From assembly GCF_963576675.1 (NCBI RefSeq), contig NC_088918.1, positions 56,563,501 to 56,627,500 of the forward strand: DNA of 64,000 nucleotides. The letters run 5' to 3'. The notes below the pieces were generated by a model. The model saw only the letters and a program-made list of their open reading frames with translations, was not told the DNA's origin and did no database searches. The position numbers were made by a program, and so were the translations under genes. This DNA comes from Euphorbia lathyris. Taxonomy: Eukaryota > Streptophyta > Magnoliopsida > Malpighiales > Euphorbiaceae. Position 1 is the stretch's first letter, and each line of letters begins with the position of its first letter. Positions 23,740 through 35,608 of the stretch are shown here, piece after piece.

Positions 23740-25133
23740 TCAGCCTTTTTGAATCGTTAAACCTGGCGGGGTCTCTTTCCTTGGACTATGCTCTCGATGT
23801 CTGAAAGGCCTCGGGGGTGCCCCTTGCTCCGTGATTCTGTCGATCTCCTTTTGTAGCTGGTGACACTTCTCTGTTGTGTGACCGAAAGATTTGTAGTACT
23901 TGCAGTACTGCTCCTTCTCGACGTGATATTTTTTCCCTTGTCGGCTGGCGACAGTTGGCATCGGTACCTTCTTGGACCGGGTTTGTGGCGTAGTGGACCC
24001 TTTTCCCCTGCGCTCTGTCGCCTCTTCGATCCTGTATGATCGATTCTCCATATGAATGGTAAGGCATGGGGGCATCGTCCCTACGTCCCCTCGCACATTC
24101 GTGGTCCTCAGCCAAAGCCTTGCCCTTTTCTTCCTTTCTTGAATCTCCCTTTGCTTTATCTTTTTCTGATTCCTCATAGCCCGCGGGGCGGTTGTAGTCA
24201 TCGTAGCGCACAAAGGTCTGAGCCATGGTCATCAGCTCTTCGAAGGATCGGGGCATCTTCTGAAAACACTTCTCCTTGAGAGGTTTGCATGATGTCCCTT
24301 TCACCAAGGCGTCGTGCGCGACCTCCAAGTTAAGGCCTTTGACCTGAAAGGCCATATGATGGAACCTAGAGAGAAAGTTGCGTAGTGGTTCCATCGTTTG
24401 CTGCTTCAGACCGTTGAGGTCGGAGCTAATCTTCCTTACTTTGGCCGCTGTGGCGAACCTCGAGAGGAAAAGGTCCTTCAGGAGATCGAACGAGTGAATG
24501 GACTCGGGTGCGAGGCCTTGATACCATTCCTGCGCACTTCTCGAAAGGGTGGTAGGGAAGACCTTACACATGACATCCTCGTCCTTGGAGTAGAGATTTA
24601 TGATGCTCATGAAAGAGGCCACGTGGTCATTGGGTTCCTCCATCCGGTATACAGTGATAGGTGAGGTGCCTTCCAGTCTCACGGGAAACGTGTCTCTATG
24701 ATCCGTTGCACTAGCGCAGTTTCGCTTGGCACCCGCTGCTCTGTTTACTGGCATTGCTCCCGGGGCCGCCGGTAAAACCTCCAAAGGCATGATTGCTCCG
24801 TCGGGTCCATCTGCAGCCGGCCTCGCTTGTTGAGACTCCGCAACATCCTTGAGGTATTGCCAGATTTTGGTATTTTCGTCCTGCAAACTTCTCTGTTGCT
24901 TGATGATCTTAATTTGAGCCGCAGTTTGAACCACATGGGTGGTTTGGAAACCTCGAATTGCACTGAGGAGCTGGGATGCGGTGTATGCCTCCTCGTCCGC
25001 CGGATCCATCTTTTCCAGCAAAGGGGCCAAGTTCTTGGGGGAGACCGGGAGCAGGTCGAAATTTGTTTGTTACGGAGCTCGCAGCTCCGGTTGTAGTCTC
25101 CCTTGCAGGTGTAGTTTCAATCGGGCTATGCAT
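23740..25133 (-). pseudogene. Tat1 gag
   Basis: Capsid-like Gag with RLEGTSPITVYRMEEPNDHV, SAQEWYQGLAPESIHSFDLL and LRNFLSRFHHMAFQVKGLNL. The first frame opens at ATG 25133 and shifts near 25030 into the main frame; another shift near 24030 leads to a zinc knuckle CKYYKSFGHTTEKC (about 23900), where the second metal ligand, normally His or Cys, is Tyr. Confidence 0.88.
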
Positions 25134-25162
25134 CCTTCCGATGTTCCAAAGTTACTTGTAGT

Positions 25163-25181
25163 CCACGATCACCGCACCAAA
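25163..25181 (-). other. Tat1 primer-binding site (candidate)
   Basis: Minus strand TTTGGTGCGGTGATCGTGG directly follows the 5' LTR. The position is right for a PBS; I do not assign the tRNA. Confidence 0.6.
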
Positions 25182-25503
25182 TAATTAGGTATCGGACCGA
25201 ACAGTAACTGTGGGGTGTCTCTGGGTGAGTTCCGAGGTGCTTCTTTCCGAGGTGTTGGGCTTCCGTCGACGTCTCTGTGAGGGGATCGGTCCCTGTATGC
25301 ACTCTGACGGTCAAGACATTTAGTAGTTCTTAGCGAGGTGCTTAATAACGGGTTGATGTATAAGTGTGAGAATGCATACCATTGTAAGAGGTGTGGATGG
25401 ATATTTATAGGCCTCGTTGATGGGCATGGGAGCCTTGATTGGCTCGATGGGTCTTCTATTTTAACTTAGCGGGCCCGATGGGCCAAGTTCATATCCCTAA
25501 TCA
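25182..25503 (-). repeat. Tat1 5' LTR
   Basis: 322 bp, partner of 3194-3515, followed by the TTATT target-site duplication. Confidence 0.93.
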
Positions 25504-25508
25504 TTATT

Positions 25509-26189
25509 TATTTTCTCTACTTTAATAAAATGATTATTCTGTTCTTCCTCAATTAATGATGAATTTAAAGATATTTCTGAAAATTAGATCAAAAATTGTT
25601 ATAAAATATTTATTCACATAATTAAAATATTAAAATTTAATAATATTGATAATTATATTATATAAAAAAAGGACTATACAATAGTACATAACTAAATATA
25701 TTATACATAACTAAATATATTATCTAATATCTATGATAAATATAAAATAAATTTAATTTGCATAATTAAAAAAATTAAAATTTTATTAACTAAACTAAAA
25801 TAAATGTGCAGTATTACATATACTGTGCAATATGTTGATACAATTAAACTATAAAATTAGTTTAATTATTTATTATTTTAAAAATTGATGACATAATTTT
25901 ATAACTTGTGCATCACTTGAGCTTTCTATTAGTTTAACTAAATTAATTAATTTCAAATTTAATTATATAAAATTAATCAATTATTTAATTATCATAATTA
26001 GTTGGATCCAGATAAATAAACTGAGGTTATGTTTGATATTCCCTTAATCAATTAAATTAAAAATATTTAGTATTTATTTGATTTTAAAAAATATAAAAAT
26101 AAATTTTATGATGTGATCGATTTGCAAAGAGAATCTCATAGTTTAAAAGTTTAAAAATAGAGATTGGAAGTTTGTGAACTTTACAGTTA
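25509..26189. other. AT-rich intergenic DNA
   Basis: Extremely AT-rich with no coding signal. I see nothing specific. Confidence 0.6.
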
Positions 26190-27330
26190 AAAAAACTGCT
26201 GGTCAATTTTTTAATAAAACATAACTTGTGATTTTTTTTTACACAGATTCCTATTTGCAAATTTATAAACTATAAGACTATTTTTACACATTAATCAAAT
26301 TACCGTAGTTTATTTTTATACTTTTTCTTTAATTTAAATGTATTTAATAGTTGTTATTTAAACACTAAAATAAATAAAGTTAAGAATCACTTATAAATAA
26401 ATTATAATTTTTAATTGAAATTTTTAATATAAATGAAATTGGTTAGCTCTGTTATTTTTAATAGTTTCTTTCCTATTTTACAATTTTAGAGCAACTTTCT
26501 CCGCGTCTATCAAGGATAAATCGTACCAATGATTACTGAATCTTGATTTCTATTTCATAAAGGTTTATGGTTTCAATTAAAACCCTAAACTTTCTCTTTT
26601 AGTTTAATAAAATCATTCATACAATTTCAAACAAAAAATCATTGAAATAGTAACGTAGTAGCTACTTTTAAACTAATTAACTTTTACATATGAGATAATA
26701 ACCACAAGGAGAAAAAAAAATAACAAATATTTCTTATTTATTTAATTCAACACGGCAACAACATATGTAATTTTTTTTTTAAAAATGTTATCATATGGAT
26801 ATCGTTTTATACGTAATTAAACTTTTTTCAACGTGATTGTCATGTTCTTTTTACGGTAAATAAAATTATTAAATTTTCTTGTGGTTTATAATTTCTAAAT
26901 GTAAGATGAACTACACATTTTTTAAATTTTAAACTTCCAAAGGTCTGATAAAAAATAATCAATCAAATTGAACTCCAAAAAACAAAACTTGGAAGGTTAC
27001 AGTCAGGGATGACAATGTTACCATAAATAAAGATAAATTAGAGAAAAAGAACAACATATAATAATAATAATAATAAACCAGAAAGAGTATTATCTTTAAC
27101 ATGTTTTGATAAATTTGCTTACTTGTGAATTAAATCTAAATTTATTTTGAGACACATTGGTCCCTAAAGTTAGTTGAAGGAAAAAGGGAGCTTGTTAAGA
27201 TTTTATCAGTGTACCATTTGATACAATACATATATCAATACCCAACTTAAGTTTATTTAGCTATTTGGATGAGTTCTATGCATGCTCAAAAACTATTTAT
27301 TGTAAACATACCAATTGAAAAGATAGCACT
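26190..27330. repeat. Unit A, copy 1 (noncoding duplicated segment)
   Basis: Landmarks include aacataacttgtgattttttt, aaacactaaaataaat, gataaatcgtaccaatgatta and gcatgctcaaaaactattta. The same order recurs at about 32795-33640 (with internal deletions) and 33700-35340. In copies 1 and 3 unit A is followed directly by unit B with the NRPD4-like exons. Confidence 0.85.
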
Positions 27331-27602
27331 GTAAACATACCTAACTGAAAACATACCAATGGTATCACTTACAAAACCACAATAACGTTCAAACAAATGC
27401 CAAAACCACTATAAACTAGGACAAAAACATTGGCTATTGCGTCTCCTTTTGTAAGTCCACAGAATGCACAACCTCCTTCCCTAAATACACCTTATCTTTT
27501 TCACCTAAAAAATTAAGATAACTCGGACTTCATCAGATCACATTAATCATGCTCGAGCAGAGAAATGATATAACTTACAAAGCTCTCTGTCCATTATGAG
27601 AA

Positions 27603-28313
27603 TTATGTCTGCTTTTTCAGCTTAGCTATCTGACTTATAACATCATTCAGGGGTTCACTTAGAATGCTTCTCTTCGATTGGAACAGAAAGGTAAAAACAG
27701 CAACAAATGTTTTACAATAACTTTCAATGCAATTTTCCACCTTAAATTACCAAGTTAGAGTGATATGATACATTCAAGGATGGAACAAGAGAAAAGACTT
27801 CATCAACATTGTCAGGATAAACTTTTGCAATCACAGATATCTGTAGACATAATGTTGAAATTTAACGATTGCTTACCTTTTTATTTATAGCAAGGTTAAA
27901 AAATGATACCTCCCCATCAGACACACCATGTTTTTTGAGGCTACTGATGTTTTGAGTTAATAATTTAACAATAGATGTTCAGCAACAATATAAATGTGTA
28001 GTAGAAGTAAAAAATCCCTTCTGTAAATGATGGAAAAAAATGATACTCTAGAACTTTTCTGATTGACTGAGGATTTGTATAATAAGCATCGGTCTTTGCA
28101 TACTGCAATGCCCTGTCAAATGACCTGAAAATAATATGGAACAATATACTGCGTAAATATATTTCTAATTGTGAATATTGGCTTAAAGATATTTTACTCA
28201 CACAAGAAGTTTAATTTTAGGATCTTGAGACAATAGAACCATTTGCTCATGGATTCCTTATAAGATTTGTGCAGCCTCATAGTCCATCATACATATGACA
28301 GTCTTTGGAAGTT
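27603..28313 (-). pseudogene. NRPD4/NRPE4-like (RNA polymerase IV/V subunit 4) pseudogene, copy B1
   Basis: Intron-containing minus-strand exons match the RPB4-like domain of the subunit shared by plant Pol IV and Pol V (RNA-directed DNA methylation). Exon a 28313-28202 (VICMMDYEAAQIL), exon b 28124-28047 (SFDRALQYAKTDAYYTNPQS), exon c 27943-27910 (KKHGVSDGE), exon d 27840-27772 (VIAKVYPDNVDEVF) and a last exon ending at TAA 27605-27603 (SEPLNDVISQIAKLKKQT). Exon a has an in-frame TAA. The last acceptor reads CCAA instead of CCAG. The N-terminal exons are not seen. It is a duplicated, decayed genomic fragment, not a retrocopy, because introns are kept. Confidence 0.83.
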
Positions 28314-28775
28314 CTACAAATAGAAGCAAATCTATATTACATGGCACTAGCTACCAAAAGGCACCTAAGAATCCGATAATCGCTCAAACACGGTGATTAA
28401 TTATAATTAACCGCTCCTGGAAAATTAAGCATGTAAATGATTCCATGAGAAAAGTATATGCCTATGCCTATGCCTATCCCTGCGTAACATCAAACAACAC
28501 AGGGCCAAAAAGAATTTCACAAATCTTACTATATTTGAAGATGTGCCCTATATATTCAGACTTTCACAGAAGAAGCAAATAGAAAGTATGGAACAATATG
28601 GGAAAACCTATGCGGATAACATAACAAAAAAATTAGTTAATTGGTCACTGGAGCGATTTCTGATCTGTGCTTCTTTCAACCTTTTATTTGTTATCCTTTA
28701 ACGTATTTATTTATTACTTTTTGAGACCATTTACTGAAAAAAAACAAAGAGATGCAATGAGAATGCAATATAGTC

Positions 28776-29815
28776 AATTTTCGTATAGTGGTTTGGTGGA
28801 TAGAATTAAAATTATTTTTTATTAATAATTTACCAAAAATAATTAATTTCTGTAGAATTATACAAATGTTACGGAAATTTGTAAAGGTTTTATAGATTTT
28901 CCGTAAAGTAGTGTTAATTTTCGTAAAGTGGTTTGGTGGATATAATTAAAATTATTTTTTTATTAATAATTTAACAAAAAATAATTAATTTACGGAAAAT
29001 TATAGAAATATTACGAAAATTTGTAAAGGTTTTTTAGATTTTCCGTAAAGTAGTGTTAATTTTCGTAAAGTGGTTTGGTGGATATAATTAAAATTATTTT
29101 TTATTAATAATTTAACAAAAAATAATTAATTTACGGAAAATTATAGAAATGTTACGAAAATTTGTAAAGGTTTTTTAGATTTTTCGTAAAGTGGTGTTAA
29201 TTTTCGTAAAGTGATTTGATGGATATAATTAAAATTATTTTTTTATTAATAATTTAACAAAAAATAATTAATTTACGGAAAATTATAGAAATGTTACGAA
29301 AATTTGTAAAGGTTTTATAGATTTTCCATAAAGTAGTGTTAATTTTCGTAAAGTGGTTTGGTGGATATAATTAAAATTATTTTTTTATTAATAATTTAAC
29401 AAAAAATAATTAATTTACGGACAATTATAGAAATGTCACGGAAATTTGTAAAGGTTTTTGAGATTTTCCGTAAAGTAGTGTTAATTTTCGTAAAATGATT
29501 TGGTGGATATAATTAAAATTATTTTTTTATTAATAATTTAACAAAAAATAATTAATTTACGGAAAATTATAGAAATGTTACAGAAATTTGTAAAGGTTTT
29601 TTAGATTTTACGTAAAGTAGTGTTAATTTTCGTAAAGTGATTTGGTGGATATAATTAAAATTATTTTTTATTAATAATTTAACAAAAAATAATTAATTTA
29701 CGGAAAATTATAGAAATGTTACGGAAATTTGTAAAGGTTTTTTAGATTTTTCTTAAAGTAGTGTCAATTTCCGTAAAGTAGTTTGGTGGATAGAATTATA
29801 TTCTACATTGTGTAA
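28776..29815. repeat. 142-bp minisatellite, about 7 copies
   Basis: The phrase gtggtttggtggatataatt or close variants recurs every 141-143 bp (about 28785, 28928, 29070, 29212, 29353, 29495, 29637). Each unit carries a 12-base inverted repeat, TTTACGGAAAAT and ATTTTCCGTAAA, about 40 bp apart. It lies between NRPD4-like copies B1 and B2. Confidence 0.93.
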
Positions 29816-29974
29816 CTTTAATTTTCCCTATTTAGTGGTAGCCTGTAATAGCAGGTCAACTTTTAATATAATTTAATTTATTTTAAATTAATTTGACACA
29901 TGTCGCAATACTATTCGTTATTGAAACAAAGTAAATTTACTTTGTTTTTAAAGGAAGTGAGGATAGCGGGCACC

Positions 29975-31423
29975 ATTGAAAAGATAGCACTGTAAACATA
30001 CCTAACTGAAAACATACCAATGGTATCACTTATAAAACCACAATAACGTTCAAACAAATGCCAAAACCACTATAAACTAGGACAAAAACATTGGCTATTG
30101 CGTCTCCTTTTGTAAGTCCACAGAATGCACAACCTCCTTCACTAAATACACCTTATCTTCTTCACCTAACAAATTAAGATAACTCAGACTTCATCAGATC
30201 ACATTAATCATGCTCGAGCAGCGAAATGATATAACTTACAAAGCTCTCTGTCCATTATGAGAATTATGTCTGCTTTTTCAGCTTAGCTATCTGACTTATA
30301 ACATCATTTAGGGGTTCACTTAGAATGCTTCTCTTTGATTGGAACAGAAAGGTAAAAACAACAACAAATGTTTTACAATAACTTTCAATGCAATTTTCCA
30401 CCTTAAATTACCAAGTTAGAGTGATATGATACCTTCAAGGATGGAACAAGGGAAAAGACTTCATCAACATTGTCAGGATAAACTTTTGCAATCACATATA
30501 TCTGCAGACATAATGTTGGAATTTAACGATTGCTTACCTTTTTATTTATAGCAAGGTTAAAAAATGATACCTCCCCATCAGATACACCATGTTTTTTGAG
30601 GCTCCTGATGTTTTGAGTTAATAATTTAACAATAGATGTTCAGCAGCAATATAAATATGTAGTAGAAGTAAAAAATCCCTTCTGTAAATGATGGAAAAAA
30701 AGCATACTCTAGAACTTTTCTGATTGACTGAGGATTTGTATAATAAGCATCGGTCTTTGCATACTGCAATGCCCTGTCAAATGACCTGAAAATAATATGG
30801 AACAATATACTGCGTAAATATATTTCTACTTGTGAATATTGGCTTAAAGATATTTTACTCACACAAGAAGTTTGATTTTAGGATCTTGAGACAATAGAAC
30901 CATTTGCTCATGGATTCCTTGTAAGATTTGTGCAGCCTCATAGTCCATCATACATACGACAGTCTTTGGAAGTTCTACAAATAGAAGAAAATCTATATTA
31001 CATGGCACTAGCTACCAAAAGGCACCTAAGAATCTGATAATCGCTCAAACATGGTGATTAATTATAATTAACCGCTCCTGGAAAATTAAGCATGTAAATG
31101 ATTCCATGAGAAAAGTATATGCCTATCCCTGCGTAACATCAAACAACACAGGGCCAAAAAGAATTTCACAAATCTTACTATATTTGAAGATGTGCCCTAT
31201 ATATTCAGACTTTCACAGAAGAAGCAAATAGAAAGTATGGAACAATATGGGAAAACCTATGCGAATAACATAACAAAGAAATTAGTTAATTGGTCACTGG
31301 AGCGATTTCTGATCTGTGCTTCTTTCAACCTTTTATTTGTTATCCTTTAACGTATTTATTTATTACTTTTTGAGACCATTTACTGAAAAAAAAACAAATA
31401 GATGAAAGGAGAATGCAATATAG
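29975..31423. repeat. Unit B, copy 2 (large direct duplication of 27317-28776)
   Basis: About 1.45 kb closely similar to 27317-28776, from aaaagatagcactgtaaaca to gagaatgcaatatagt, exons and introns included. One visible difference is a gcctat hexamer present three times near 28465 and once near 31120. Confidence 0.92.
30264..30974 (-). pseudogene. NRPD4/NRPE4-like pseudogene, copy B2
   Basis: Same exon layout as copy B1: exon a 30974-30863 without the stop seen in B1, exon b 30785-30708, exon c 30604-30571, exon d 30501-30433, last exon ending at TAA 30266-30264. Exons a to d are open with GT donors and AG acceptors. The acceptor of the last exon is CCAA rather than CCAG, a change shared with B1, and N-terminal exons are missing. 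Recognition rests on RALQYAKTDAYYTNPQSIRK, KKHGVSDGE and the PDNVDEVF block. Confidence 0.83.
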
Positions 31424-31532
31424 TTGAAATAAACATGGAATACAAGCAGTCATTACAGCAGTTTCCAGCATCAATAACAGCAAATTCTTGAGAACATATT
31501 TAAATGGCCTTGAGAATTTTCAACTGCCAGAA

Positions 31533-32345
31533 TTACGGGAGGCTGGGGCTATGGCACAGTAGTGCTTCTAAGGAGATCCAGTAATAGATCCTGAATAAAT
31601 CTATTGATTCTGGATGTGCCATAAACACATGCGTTATCATGCCAAAATCAGGATCAGCTTGCGTATAATGAACATACCTGTTCTCGACAGTAATATGGTA
31701 GAACTGACTAGCCAGGTCTCTACCTTTGAACTCATCTTTCCTCATCTTATCCATGTAATTATAGACATGTTTAATTATTGGGTTGTCTGCTAGATGCTTT
31801 TCTTTAACTGCTGTTAAAATAGCACAGGGATTTGCTTGAGCCGAACTCATATCACGCACAATTATTTTAGATACGGTACTGAGTCCGCTCATCTGCCGAC
31901 TTCCTTCTGGATACACACGTAATGTATGATTGTGCTTACTAGTTGACCCAGCCTTAGTTTGTATCCCCCAACCAGAAAGGTCTATATGTTGATAGGATTT
32001 AATTTGAAATTTACATCTGCACGCTTTAGTTTTACTTTGTCTTATTAAAGTATCTTCAAAAGTTCTCAGAACACCTCTTTAGCATTCACCCCGTGAACAT
32101 CTCAACAGCTTCTGCTTTCCTCCATGTTTGTGCGAAGATATTATAATCTCAAACCCATTTTGCCCAATCAACAGCATCTTCACACGAAAGGAAAACGGTG
32201 TCCGTTATGAAATGGGAACTATAATCAATGGTATCGGGATTCCAATCTTCTAACAGTTCCTGAATATACAAAAAAAATGCATAACAGGTGTTACTAAAAC
32301 TTGAAAAAATATAAAAAATTAAGTTCGAGGGTGTTTCGGCCATTT
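31533..32345 (-). pseudogene. MULE transposase fragment (FAR1-related type)
   Basis: The main minus-strand frame 31916-31533 reads YPEGSRQMSGLS, HVYNYMDKMRKDEFKGRDLA, QFYHITVENRYVHYTQADPD and HVFMAHPESIDLFR, matching the region upstream of the transposase core in plant Mutator-like proteins. The preceding piece 32343-32149 has FITDTVFLSCEDAVDWAKWV, the start of the N-terminal domain. Between them the frame is broken, though SYQHIDLSGWGIQTKAG-like residues can be read. It stops before the catalytic core, so it is a truncated fragment. Confidence 0.78.
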
Positions 32346-32358
32346 TTTATGGTAAACG

Positions 32359-32545
32359 GACAAGCCACCCGTTCCACCATAGGCAGGAACGGGCAGCTTA
32401 AACTCCCCGTCCCCCTGGTGGAACGGGCGGCGCGCGCTGCCCGTTCCATAGGTGGAACGGGTGGCGCATGCTGCCCGTCCTATAGGCCGAACGAGTAGTT
32501 CATTCGTTCGGCCTACGGAACGAGATGCATGCGCCACCCGTTCAG
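32359..32545. repeat. GC-rich hairpin cluster in AT-rich DNA
   Basis: Repeated arms related to GGTGGAACGGG and CCCGTTCCA. The clearest stems are GGAACGGGC/GCCCGTTCC (32420-32428 and 32439-32447) and a perfect 12-bp TAGGCCGAACGA/TCGTTCGGCCTA (32483-32494 and 32514-32525). The GC content is far above the flanks. No protein family is recognised in any frame. Confidence 0.75.
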
Positions 32546-32794
32546 ACTAAACTCATAAAAAAAATTAAATAATTTCCGAATTCGATTTTTTTTTTAAATT
32601 TAGGATCGTAATATTACCTCGTGTTCGAAATCATCTACTTCGGAAATGCTCGGTTTCATTTTCGTAAAATTCGGTTTTTTTGCTCGGGAGAGAAAAGGGA
32701 GAGTGAGGATTTTGAGTTTTGGATAAAAAATAATGAGAAAGATGGAATGGTTAAAGATAGGGCGGTAATAAGTAATTTGGAGCGGCAAATAGCA

Positions 32795-33640
32795 ATACCC
32801 TTATTTAAACACTAAAATAAATGAAGTTAAGAATCACTTATAAATAAGTTAAAATATTTAATTGAAAATTTCAAGATAAATGAAATTGGTTAGCTCTGTT
32901 ATTTTTAATAGTTTCTTTCCTATTTTACAATTTTAGAGCAATTTTCTCCACGTGTATCAAGGATAAATCGTACCAATGATTACTGAATCTCGATTTCTAT
33001 TTCATAAAGGTTTATGATTTCAATTAAATCCTTAAACTTTCTCTTTTAGTTTAATAAAATCATTCATACAATTTCAAACAAAAAAATCATTAAAATAGTA
33101 ACTTAGTGGCTACTTTTAAAAATAATTTACATATGATACAATAACCACAGAGTAGCAAAAAAAATAATAATAATAACAAATAAGCAGCAAAAAAAATAAC
33201 AAATATTTCTTATTTACTTAATTCAACACGGCAACAACATAGGTAATTTTAAAAAAAATGTTATCATATGGCTTATCATTTTATACATACTTAAACTTTT
33301 TTTCAACGTGATTGACATGTTCTTTTTACGATAAATAAAATTATTAAATTTTCTTGTGGTTTATAATTTCTAAATGTAAGATGAACTACGCATTTTTTAA
33401 ATTTTAAACTTCCAAAGGTCTGATAAAAAATAATCAATCAAATTGAACTCCAAAAAACAAAACATTGGTCCCTAGAGTTAGTTGAAGGAAAAAAGGAGCT
33501 TGTTAAGATTTTATCAGTGTACCATTTGATACGATACATAGATCAATACCCAACTCAAGTTTATTTAGCTATTTGGATGAGTTCTATGCATGCTCAAAAA
33601 CTATTTACTCTAAACATACCAATTGAAAAGATAGCAAATT
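32795..33640. repeat. Unit A, copy 2 (with deletions)
   Basis: Collinear with 26340-27330 but missing internal blocks, including the stretch with the trinucleotide run. It is directly followed by copy 3. Confidence 0.75.
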
Positions 33641-33646
33641 TATAAA

Positions 33647-33715
33647 ACATAACTTGTGATTTTTTAATAAAACATAACTTGTGATTTTTTAATAAAACAT
33701 AACTTGTGATTTTTT
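33647..33715. repeat. Short tandem repeat, about 25 bp, three copies
   Basis: Unit aaaacataacttgtgatttt with small spacers, repeated three times. It matches the single occurrence at the start of unit A copy 1 (about 26215). Confidence 0.85.
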
Positions 33716-33875
33716 TTTACACAGACTCCTATTTGCAAATTTATAAACTATAAGGCTATTTTTACACATTAATCAAATTACCGTAGTTTATTTTTATACT
33801 TTTTCTTTAATTTAAATGTATTTAATAGTTGTTATTTAAACACTAAAATAAATGAAGTTAAGAATCACTTATAAA

Positions 33876-34373
33876 CAGTGGCGGAACCAGGACCTCGAAT
33901 GACCCGGGGCTCAAACACATCAATAAAAAAAAATTCAAAATGTTAAAAAAAATCGGAATTAACTCTGTGGTTGACGGAAAATTTTCAATATTAAAACTGT
34001 AAAAATGTTATCATTTTTTTTAGAAACTAGCATTAAACTAATTGAATATTAAATATGTTTATTTTTTTTAATGGTAAAGATATATTAAAAATGAATTCAA
34101 AAGTGTTATGAAAATAAAAATAAAGAGTTCATTTAAAAATAAAAACTTTTTAAAATAAAATGAGGTTGAAGGGAATCGAACACAAGACCTCTCAAATAAA
34201 AGCAATGACCCTTAACCATCTCATCTACCTTTAAACATTGATTTAATACTACATAAAGTCAATATAATTATTTCCAAAATATTACGAGACATCATTATTA
34301 AAAAAAAATTTCTCAATTCTCGGGCGGCCGGCCGGGTCTGGAGCCCTGGCCAACCCCCCTGGTTCCGCCCCTG
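33876..34373. mobile_element. hAT-type MITE (498 bp)
   Basis: Terminal inverted repeats CAGTGGCGGAACCAGG and CCTGGTTCCGCCCCTG (one mismatch) are flanked by a perfect 8-bp duplication CTTATAAA (33868-33875 and 34374-34381). An 8-bp TSD and CAG-type ends indicate the hAT superfamily. The empty site can be read in unit A copy 1. There is no transposase. An internal segment near 34150-34230 looks tRNA-like on the minus strand (GTTCGATTCC as a B box). Confidence 0.93.
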
Positions 34374-35043
34374 CTTATAAACAAATTATAATATTTAATT
34401 GAAATTTTTAATATAAATGAAATTGGTTAGCTCTGTTATTTTTAATAGTTTCTTTCCTATTTTATAATTTTAGAGCAACTTTCTCCGCGTCTATCAAGGA
34501 TAAATCATACCAATGATTACTGAATTTTGATTTCTATTTCATAAAGGTTTATGGTTTCAATTAAAACCCTAAACTTTCTCTTTTAGTTTAATAAAATCAT
34601 TCATACAATTTCAAACAAAAAATCATTGAAATAGTAACGTAGTAGCTACTTTTAAACTAATTAACTTTTACATATGATATAATAACCACAAGGAGCAAAA
34701 AAAAAATTACAAATATTTCTTATTTATTTAATTCAACACGACAACAACATATGTAATTTTTTTAAAAAAAAATGTTATCATATGGCTATCGTTTTATACG
34801 TAATTAAACTTTTTTCAACGTGATTGTCATGTTCTTTTTACGATAAATAAAATTATTAAATTTTCTTGTGGTTTATAATTTCTAAATGTAAGATGAACTA
34901 CGCATTTTTTAAATTTTAAACTTCCAAAGGTCTGATAAAAAAATAATCAATCAAATTGAACTCCAAAAAACAAAACTTGGAAGGTTACAGTCAGGGATGA
35001 CAATGTTACCATAAATAAAGATAAATTGGAGAAAAAGAACAAC

Positions 35044-35044
<1 letters not shown>

Positions 35045-35089
<45 letters not shown>

Positions 35090-35090
35090 C
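35045..35090. repeat. (AAT)n microsatellite
   Basis: About 15 trinucleotide repeats, compared with about 5 at the matching place in unit A copy 1 (27057-27075). Confidence 0.95.
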
Positions 35091-35608
35091 CAGAAAGAGT
35101 ATTATCTTTAACATATTTTGATAAATTTGCTTACTTGTGAATTAAATCTAAATTTATTTTGAGACACATTGGTCCCTAGAGTTAGTTGAAGGAAAAAGGG
35201 AGCTTGTTAAGATTTTATCAGTGTACCATTTGATACAATACATAGATCAATACCCAACTTAAGTTTATTTAGCTATTTGGATGAGTTCTATGCATGCTCA
35301 AAAACTATTTACTGTAAACATACCAATTGAAAAGATAGCACTGTAAACATACCTAACTGAAAACATACCAATGGTATCACTTACAAAACCATAATAAGGT
35401 TCAAACAAATGCCAAAACCACTATAAACTAGGACAAAACATTGGCTATTGCGTCTCCTTTTGTAAGTCCACAGAATGCACAACCTCCTTCCCTAAATACA
35501 TCTTCTTCACCTAACAAATTAAGATAACTCAGACTTCATCAGATCACATTAATCATGCTCGAGCAGCGAAATGATATAACTTACAAAGTTCCCTGTCCAT
35601 TATGAGAA

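Larger units (their letters stand above)
3194..25503 (-). mobile_element. Tat1: Ty3/gypsy Tat-lineage LTR retrotransposon, interrupted by Copia1
   Basis: Two 322-bp LTRs (3194-3515 and 25182-25503) bound the element, and a perfect 5-bp duplication TTATT flanks it (3189-3193 and 25504-25508). Sense is the minus strand: gag at 25133-23740, then protease, RT, RNase H, a second archaeal-type RNase H, and integrase. Dual RNase H and a long 3' region carrying an antisense gene are known marks of the plant Tat lineage. Without the 11.2-kb copia insertion the element is about 11 kb. All sense genes carry frameshifts and stops, so it is not autonomous now. Confidence 0.92.
33650..35340. repeat. Unit A, copy 3
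   Basis: Collinear with 26190-27330 apart from the MITE at 33876-34373 and an expanded AAT run at 35045-35090. It leads directly into unit B copy 3. Confidence 0.85.

Noticed and set aside
27603..31423. NRPD4-like copies as processed retrocopies
   Set aside because: Introns with GT donors and AG acceptors are preserved and intron sequence is duplicated too, so this is DNA-level duplication.
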